NCBI RefSeq assembly: GCF_026210795.1
Contig: NC_089449.1
Location: 1,922,001 to 1,986,000 of the forward strand
Direction: 5' to 3'
DNA length: 64,000 bases
DNA from: Rhizophagus irregularis
Lineage: Eukaryota > Glomeromycota > Glomeromycetes > Glomerales > Glomeraceae
Part shown: piece after piece, positions 57,597 to 64,000 of the stretch
How the letters are laid out: each line of letters starts with the position of its first letter
How positions within the stretch are numbered: the stretch's first letter is position 1
Position numbers and translations under genes: made by a program
The notes under the pieces: generated by a model
Databases searched by the model: none
What the model saw: the letters and a program-made list of their open reading frames with translations, nothing else
Told to the model about the DNA's origin: nothing

Positions 57597-59727
57597 ATGA
57601 CCAAAAAAAGAAGTTTGTTAACGTGTCGTACTCGTACACTACATTCTCCTTTATCCATCGACGCTTCTCATGATGGACAGGGCATTCGGACAGTTCGCTC
57701 TTTATCACACTTAAATTCAGCCAAATCCATCGACCAAATACACAATCGTAATCGATTAAATAGGTCATCAAGTCTGGATACTGAAGGTATAATTTACGTT
57801 TTGGCGGATAATTTGGCAGATCATTCGAAATTTTGATTAAATAGCAAACTTAATTTAAAAATTACTATTTTTTTTGTACATTAAAAACGTATTTCACGAC
57901 TTGAACGGGGAATGTCGTCAATTCAAGAACAAATGTCTACTGGGTTCGGGCAAATAACGAGAATGCTGGAGCGTTCTCTGAACTCACAAGAACGTTCACG
58001 ACAAAATCGACAAATAGAATATATTCAGGTTAATGATGACGATGATGAAGATGAACTTGATAAACAAGACAATGAGGAATATATCCCTGAAAAAGATCTA
58101 CATTTGTTGCAAGAGACAGCACAAAAACAATATAATAAGAAGCATCGAAAAAAAATAAAAGTTTGTTTTGGTATATTTTTATTATTTATGTAACGTTTAA
58201 ACTCATTAATTTTATCAATTTTCATTTTATAGAACGAAATTAAAATTCTAATTCGTAGCGCAAAAATCGATGAAATTCCCATCGATTATACGAAGAAGTT
58301 CGGCGAGATTGCACCACAATTGGAAAAGGATCTGATCCCCCGTATCCAATCACTTCTTGAACAACGTGGTATTCGTGCAATATTAAGTATAGTTCGGGAT
58401 GTGTTCTCAGATTTGCATAAAAATGGCTGACGTAAATGGAAAGAAAGCCAGCTTAACGAGGCAAAAATAAAACAAAAAAAATAATGAGCCATATAATCAA
58501 CCGTTTATCAGAAGTAAGTTAATCAAGTTCCAAATTTTTAGGTAATATTGAAAATTAATAATAGTTATTTTAATTTCAGAAACGGGAACGAAGGATGAAG
58601 GGCGCATTAGCCATGAAGAATCACCCCGATTATCGAAAATCTTTTAAAAAACGTGGGATCAAGGATATTAATGAAATATTAAACAAGAACGAATACCACT
58701 CTCCTGAAGAGAGTGATCCGAAGAATGATCCAAACGCATCCACAGATCGCAAAAACCTTTTTGTTTACAAATTATCATGGAGATCTGATGAAGTAAGTCA
58801 GACAATTCATTTTGTTTATGCGCAGTGACACTAAAATGTCTTTATCAATACGTGATTGGTGCTTCTGGTTTCGCCAAATCTCGACATATCAATTTCCTTC
58901 GCATGCTTTCGAATTTTGGAAAAATGCCAAACCTCAAAAACAACAGAAGTTTATCTATTTCTAATACACGTTTATTTTTAGTTAACGAACCTTCTACATT
59001 CAATTGACAAGTACGTGGAAAAATATTTTCCAGAAAATAAGAGAGTACGTCCTCGTATCCTTAAAGATGAATTTTGGAAAAATAAGAAAGCACCACCAAA
59101 TTTAATTTGGTGGACACTTAAAGACGGAAAGCGAGAATCTCCCTCAGTCCATAAATCTATTGACGAAGAATCAGATGATGAGTCGGAATCGGAGAGCGAA
59201 GAGGAGGAACAAAGTCAACAAAGTCAACGAAGTTATGGTAATTGAGTATTACCGTTCTCTTTTTTTTTTTATGGAACGGAATTTTTAGAAAATTTTTTAA
59301 ATTTTTCTTTTAAGGTCTCAACGTCGATAAATTAGATATAAATGCTGAATCTGATGAAGAAGAAGAGGGTGAGGATGAGGCAAACGAGCTGGAGCAAGAG
59401 GAAACGTCATTATTACAGACATCGGGACGACGATCAAACAAACGATCTAAACAATCCTCCAAAATCCCACCATTACCACTGCAAAAACCCCCATCATCAC
59501 GGAAAACTTCTCAACAAACACGATCATCAAAAAGAATTTCAAAAAATAAAAAATCCACAAACAAAAACAACGAAGCACTTGATGAATTGCAGGAAGTTAT
59601 TGACAACATGCGTGATCAATCGAAAAAAACAAATAAAAAATCATCATCCAAACCATCGTCCCAAGAACGGAACATATTCACGATAATGTTCCAGAGAACC
59701 TCAAAAGAAAAAGAAAAAGAACAGTAA
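57597..59727 (+). pseudogene. Second gene of the CACTA-like element (TNPA-like position), multi-exon, few lesions
   Basis: Possible first exon 57,597-57,836 (MTKKRSLLTCRTRTLHSPLS). Next exon from 57,912 or upstream: MSSIQEQMSTGFGQITRMLE, acidic DDDDEDELDKQ, to KKHRKKIK at a GTTTG donor. Then NEIKILIRSAKIDEIPIDYT, LEQRGIRAILSIVRDVFSDL, KRERRMKGALAMKNHPDYRK and RKNLFVYKLSWRSDE. Then [20 protein letters not shown] and [20 protein letters not shown], an acidic stretch, and a Ser/Lys-rich tail to TAA 59727. Introns are about 70-100 bases, GT-AG. Lesions: TGA after DLHKNG near 58,427 and a one-base gain in the A-run near 58,478 (NEPYNQPFIR is the continuing frame). Divergent from TNP2, as TNPA is in En/Spm; sequence homology to TNPA is not claimed. 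Confidence 0.68.
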
Positions 59728-59799
59728 GGGGTGTAGGAAGAATATGTAGGGATATTAATGGATTATATAATAAATATCAAAATATATGTAATATTTTTG

Positions 59800-60900
59800 A
59801 CAATTTTTATTTCAAATTTGGTAAATTTGGCGTCATTACTACAAATTTAACAAAATTCAGCACAATTTGCATTTCGTTTGCATAACATTACTAAAAATTT
59901 AACTAAATTCACCACAATTTGCACTTCGTTTGCATAAAATTACTAAAAATTTGACTAAATTCACCACAATTTGCATTACGTTTGCATAAAATTACTAAAA
60001 ATTTGCCTAAAATTCACCACAATTTGCACTTCGTTTGCATAGCATTAACTAAATTCACCACAATTTGCATTACGTTTGCATAAAATTACTAAAAATTTGC
60101 TTAAAATTCACCACAATTTGCACTTCGTTTGCATAGCATTAACTAAATTCACCACAATTTGCATTACGTTTGCATAAAATTACTAAAAATTTAACAAAAT
60201 TCACCACAATTTGCATTACGTTTACATAACATTACTAAAAATTTAACAAAATTCACCACAATTTGCACTTCATTTACATAACATTACTAAAAATTTAACA
60301 AAATTCACCACAATTTGCACTTCGTTTACATAAAATTACTAAAAATTTAACTAAATTCACCACAATTTGCATTACGTTTACATAACATTACTACAAATTT
60401 AACAAAATTCACCACAATTTGCATTACATTTACATAACATTACTAAAAATTTGACTAAATTCACCACAATTTGCACTTCGTTTACATAACATTACTAAAA
60501 ATTTAACAAAATTCACTACAATTTGCACTTCGTTTACATAAAATTACTACAAATTTAACAAAATTCACCACAATTTGCACTTCATTTACATAAAATTACT
60601 ACAAATTTAACAAAATTCACCACAATTTGCATTACGTTTACATAACATTACTAAAAATTTGACTAAATTCACCACAATTTACATTATGTTTGCATAAAAT
60701 TACTAAAAATTTAACTAAATTCACCACAATTTGCATTACGTTTGCATAAAATTACTAAAAATTTGCCTAAAATTCACCACAATTTACATTACGTTTGCAT
60801 AAAATTACTAAAAATTTAACTAAATTCACCACAATTTGCACTTCGTTTGCATATCATTACTAAAGATTTGCCTAAAATTTCCCACAATTTGATGATAATT
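59800..60900. repeat. Right subterminal array, ~52-bp unit
   Basis: The unit TTCACCACAATTTGCATTAC (then GTTTGCATAAAATTACTAAA, AATTTGAC/AATTTAAC) repeats about 20 times with a 52-54 base period and small changes (TTACG or TTCG, TGCATA or TACATA). No relation to the 139-bp unit at the other end beyond AT-rich words. Confidence 0.92.
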
Positions 60901-61093
60901 TACTGAAAAATTTCTCAACATTTGAATTAGGAATTCTGTAGGAATTCCGCCATTTTGACAAAATTTGCCAAATTGTAAGACCTCCATTATCCCAAAATTG
61001 TAACACAATTTACCCTAATTTACCGGGATAATTCTCAATTTGCCAGAAAAATTCCAGGCAAATTTTGCGACAATGACATCTGTTCGACCTGTG

Positions 61094-61962
61094 TGAATAG
61101 CTAAAGAGTTGTGTACGAACAAAGAAACACCACCAGAAAAACGGCCATGTTTAGTAGAATCCAAATCAGAATGGAAAGAAGTATAATCACAAACACGCTT
61201 AGATAAAAATTTCATTTGTTTAGGTGATAAATGAGTATCAACAATACCACCAAAAGAAACATGGTGATGAGAAAAAAAAGAAAAAAAGAAAAAAATTTGG
61301 TATTTTAAATGAACGCTATAGGAGTTTTAAGACCATTAACATTAAAGGAAGAAATGTTAAAAGAATTGGGGATGGGTGAAGTAAAGGAAGAAGAAGAAAA
61401 TAATGTATCAGATAAAGGATCATTAAAAATATCACTAAAATCGACGGGGTTGGGGGATTTCGCACAAAGGTATCATAATCTATATTATTGTTCATCATTA
61501 TTACACTATGATAGAAACTGCGGGGTGAAAGAAGAGGATAACAAATTAATCAGACGAAATCTTATTGACTAAGTCCGAGGAAGAGCTACCAGAAATAGAG
61601 CTAATAAATCTATTAATAGAACCGGATAAGTGTTCAAATTTGTTATCTAAAGATCGTTGGAAGGAATAAATTTCAGCATGTTCTTTATTAATGGTAGTTT
61701 CATCGGCAGTTTCAGGGATGGGGGAGCAGGAAATAGTGGAACAGGGAACAGGGACCATTAGAGAAGGGAGAACCGGGCCGGAAAGAGGCTTGGTCGAGGT
61801 GGGCGGGTTAGATTGTGTTAGATAAGGGGGGGTGCGTTGGTGATCGTCAACAAGCATATCACCACTATATATATTTGGCAATTCTCTGTCACTAATTAAA
61901 TTGAAGGCATGTGATTGGTCACGGGGAAGGTGTGGAGATCGCGTCGCATCCCCCTGTATCAC

Positions 61963-62015
<53 letters not shown>

Positions 62016-62166
62016 CTGTTGAAGGCGAGACGCAGTGGTTCGAATCGGGGGGATGATTTTTTTTACATTTTTTTGATGAGGTCACGAGACACAGGGTTCG
62101 AATCCAGGCCTCTAGGGATATTTTTTTACATACTGTATATTTTTTTGACATATTTTGCAAAATCAC
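61094..62166 (-). pseudogene. LINE N-terminal region and start of APE-type endonuclease
   Basis: From 62,166: a region with a long Lys run (from the 50-base A tract on this strand), then HAFNLISDRELPNIYSGDML and INKEHAEIYSFQRSLDNKFE, unrecognised but ORF1-like in position. Next is FSDIFNDPLSDTLFSSSSFT, then NSFNISSFNVNGLK, the classical start of a LINE endonuclease (xNxNGL). GIVDTHLSPKQMKFLSKRVC (the E/D-T-H-L active-site strand) follows, then GRFSGGVSLFVHNSLAIH, where the CACTA-like element is inserted. Lesions: stops and frame changes between 61,500-61,545 and 61,240-61,310. Confidence 0.68.
61966..62015. repeat. T homopolymer, 50 bases
   Basis: An uninterrupted run of about 50 T. On the minus strand it is an A tract within the LINE 5' part. 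Its length is likely to be unstable and assembly-dependent. Confidence 0.95.
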
Positions 62167-62175
62167 GGGTTCAGA
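62025..62175 (+). repeat. Three short units with tRNA B-box-like GGTTCGAATC
   Basis: GTGGTTCGAATCGGGG (62,036), CAGGGTTCGAATCCAGG (62,092) and a weaker ACGGGTTCAGATC (62,164), about 56-72 bases apart, each followed by a T-rich stretch. GGTTCGAATCC is the consensus of the internal RNA polymerase III B box, so these may be degenerate tRNA-derived SINE heads. No full tRNA cloverleaf can be drawn. Confidence 0.5.
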
Positions 62176-62761
62176 TCTTTAAGCCAAGTCAAGCCGATCA
62201 ATCGCGCCAAGCGGCGAACTTACTGCCAACCTAAGCCAACCCGTATTGGCTTATCAATCGAAATCATGGCAAAGTATATCGGCTTAAAGGATCAATCAAG
62301 CGAATCAAGCCACATTTTATCAACTTAAAGCGGGCATTCATACACGTTACTTTCGTGTTAGTGCACGTAAAGACACGTACACGTGATAAAGTGTATGTAA
62401 ACGTATAAATAAGCCGCAAACAAGCCGACCTAACCGATGGAGCTAATATATCACATGACGTCACACAAATTTCCAAAAAGGAAATTTTGTTCCTCACGAA
62501 AAATGAACTTTTGAGTTACACGAAATTTCCTAAAAAGGAAATTATTATGCAGATCAATTAATTCTGGCCGGAATTAAAGATTTATTTAATTACACAAGGT
62601 TTATCACGTGATATTACGCAAATTTTCAAAAGAAAATTCTTATGCAAATCACAATTCAATATTTAACTTTTAACAATACTATATATTCCAATACTATATA
62701 ACAATATTACAATACTATATTAATAAAAATACAATATTTAAAATTCTAATGATACTTTATA
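62176..62761. other. Non-coding stretch with short inverted motifs
   Basis: Many AAGCCAA/TTGGCTT and AAGCCGAT copies at 62,180-62,310, and AAATTTCCaAAAAAGGAAATTT palindromes at 62,468-62,545. No gene. Confidence 0.5.
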
Positions 62762-62945
62762 CAGTCTAACCTCGATATACCGATATTCGATATACCGATA
62801 TACTATTAAAAACTTGATATACCGATAAAATTTTATTTTCCCACTATATGTGAGGACATATAAATATCGGTATAACTTTGATATAACGATATTTTCTAAA
62901 AATTTCATATATGTCCCGACATATCGTTATATAAAAGTTTGACTG
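62762..62945. mobile_element. Short Tc1/mariner/pogo-type MITE, 184 bp, TA target duplication
   Basis: The left end is CAGTCTAACCTCGATATACC; the right end reversed is CAGTCAAACTTTTATATAAC, then GATATGTC. Flanked by TA on both sides. The inside is mostly GATATACCGATAT iterations. No coding capacity. Confidence 0.72.
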
Positions 62946-62947
62946 TA

Positions 62948-64000
62948 ATAAATACAATTGATTTTTGATAAACAAAAATATTAAAATACAATATTTAAAT
63001 TTTAACAATACAAAATTTCATATTTGATTTTTTTAACAGTACAGTTATCAAGCTAATATTTCAATTTACTCATTAACAATTTATTACTATTACCAATTAA
63101 AGAGCATATATTAAAAGTACATATAAATTGACATTATACCAAACTTTAGATTAATGACAATTCAACTAACACTCTAACCGGTAAAATTATAAGACTTTCT
63201 AGATCAAAAATTTAATTTCATTTATCTTATTACAATATAATTATTTATTACTATCTAACACATAACTTCTTATATATCAAATATAAAGAATATTAACATA
63301 ACAATAATACTTGCAAAATATATTTTCAAAAAATATTTCATCTTACAACTAAATACAAATCCATATTAATAAAATCTTCAGATTAATGAAAATATAATTA
63401 GCTCTCAATATAATAAAATAGATGTCCAAGCTTATCAAACTTTCATTATAAGAAAATTCAATAATGTTATAATAAATTATTCAGTATTGAAAAATTTTAG
63501 TATAATGCAGTAAAATAAAGAAAAATCAAAACATTTATAAAATGTTATATTCAAGAAAACTTCAAAATATAAATTATCCATCTTTTAATAAAATGAATTA
63601 AAAGTGATAAAAATTGCTTATTTAAGAAAAACTTCATATCAAACTGCCCTTTATATTAAAATTTATTTTACAAAAATTTTTTTTATATTAAAAAAAAGTT
63701 CATTTTAAAAGAAATTCATTATAATATATAAGGTTCAAATCTTTTCTAATATTAATAATAAAGCCATTCCAAACTAATAATTAATTTAACATCCTTTTCA
63801 ACTAAAAAATTTGAGGGGGAAAAAATAATTAAACAAATATGATATTTAAACATATCAAAATTCCTGGAAGTTTTTAGTAAAATCAGAAATATTCAGTATA
63901 AGGATGCTTTGCTGTAAAAAAGAATGAAACTATTAAAATATTCAAATTTTCTTTTATATGGCAAAAATATTCTAAATGCTATAATTTATTCAGATTTAAT
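62948..64000. other. AT-rich stretch to the window end
   Basis: No gene, RNA or clear element recognised. Confidence 0.5.

Larger units (their letters stand above)
52280..61093. mobile_element. CACTA/EnSpm-like DNA transposon, 8,814 bp, both ends present
   Basis: The ends are CACAGGTCGAA on the left and its exact inverse TTCGACCTGTG on the right. Weaker inverted similarity continues for about 50 more bases (CATTGTC, CAAAATT, TTTTTCTGG blocks in both). The flanks are TGG (52,277-52,279) and TGA (61,094-61,096), a 3-base target duplication with one change. Inside, left to right: 139-bp subterminal repeats, a TNP2-type transposase gene (minus), a promoter region with short direct repeats, a second gene (plus), and a 52-bp subterminal repeat array. 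CAC-start TIRs, 3-bp duplication, TNP2 and a divergent second gene are the plan of En/Spm elements. Both genes carry a few lesions. Confidence 0.88.
51784..62170 (-). mobile_element. LINE-type retrotransposon 5' part, interrupted by the CACTA-like element
   Basis: Two pieces on the minus strand belong together: 62,166-61,094 (N-terminal region and start of an APE-type endonuclease) and 52,279-51,784 (rest of the endonuclease). The 8,814 bases between are a separate DNA transposon. Across the join the LINE reads NSLAIHVQFYQSHSSRILSV in one frame when a single TCA/CCA target copy is kept. No reverse transcriptase follows below 51,784, so the 3' part is lost. Confidence 0.82.

Noticed and set aside
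59850-60900. CRISPR-like array
   Set aside because: Head-to-tail 52-bp repeats with no unique spacers; they are the subterminal repeats of the CACTA-like element.
61309-61572. A plus-strand 87-residue open frame
   Set aside because: Lies opposite the LINE endonuclease start (NISSFNVNGLK), which explains the sequence better.

Overview
The window reads as nuclear DNA of an AT-rich fungus, most likely an arbuscular mycorrhizal (Glomeromycotina, Rhizophagus-like) genome. The reasons are the base composition, short GT-AG introns with TACTAAC-type branch points, fungal-type mitochondrial nad1/nad4 pieces, and many decayed transposon gene families. This assignment is inference; no marker gene fixes the species. 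There is almost no ordinary single-copy gene content. The one multi-exon gene that looks whole is an unrecognised acidic protein at 29.3-30.4 kb, and a short Myb/SANT-like gene lies at 26.9-27.4 kb.

Layout. 0-2.4 kb is an old Ty3/gypsy fossil. 4.3-5.9 kb holds two back-to-back TA-flanked MITEs. 7.8-10.9 kb is a broken KDZ/Plavaka-type transposase gene. 12.2-13.4 kb is a fold-back element. 13.7-16.1 kb carries a decayed zinc-ribbon/nuclease gene and a fossil kinase-fold gene. 16.4-19.7 kb is a Tc1/mariner-type element with a DD34E transposase and a second, convergent cysteine-rich gene. 20.5-21.6 kb has a MITE with 10-bp target duplication and a 73-bp satellite. 22.8-26.3 kb is a second KDZ-like gene on the minus strand. 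32.6-34.6 kb holds a Helitron remnant beside an intron-rich stretch with an MSH6-like exon. 35.2-41.0 kb is bounded by ~270-bp inverted repeats. 41.3-42.1 kb is a tandem array of intron plus micro-exon units. 43.9-47.4 kb is an unrecognised DDE-like gene split by a 1,287-bp hAT element with a perfect 8-bp target duplication. 47.5-51.4 kb is another intron-like array, interrupted by a ~1 kb mitochondrial insert (nad4 end, trnW, nad1 start).

51.8-62.2 kb is the best-resolved structure: a LINE endonuclease gene interrupted by an 8,814-bp CACTA/EnSpm-like element (52,280-61,093). The element has TIRs starting CACAGGTCGAA, a TNP2-type transposase, a divergent second gene, and a different tandem-repeat array at each end. 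Taking the element out restores the LINE reading frame across the join.

The most unusual material is (i) the arrays of intron/micro-exon units in at least four places on both strands, (ii) the Tc1/mariner element with its convergent second gene, and (iii) the complete two-gene CACTA-like architecture. All calls are from reading the sequence; family names rest on recognised motifs and no database search was made.
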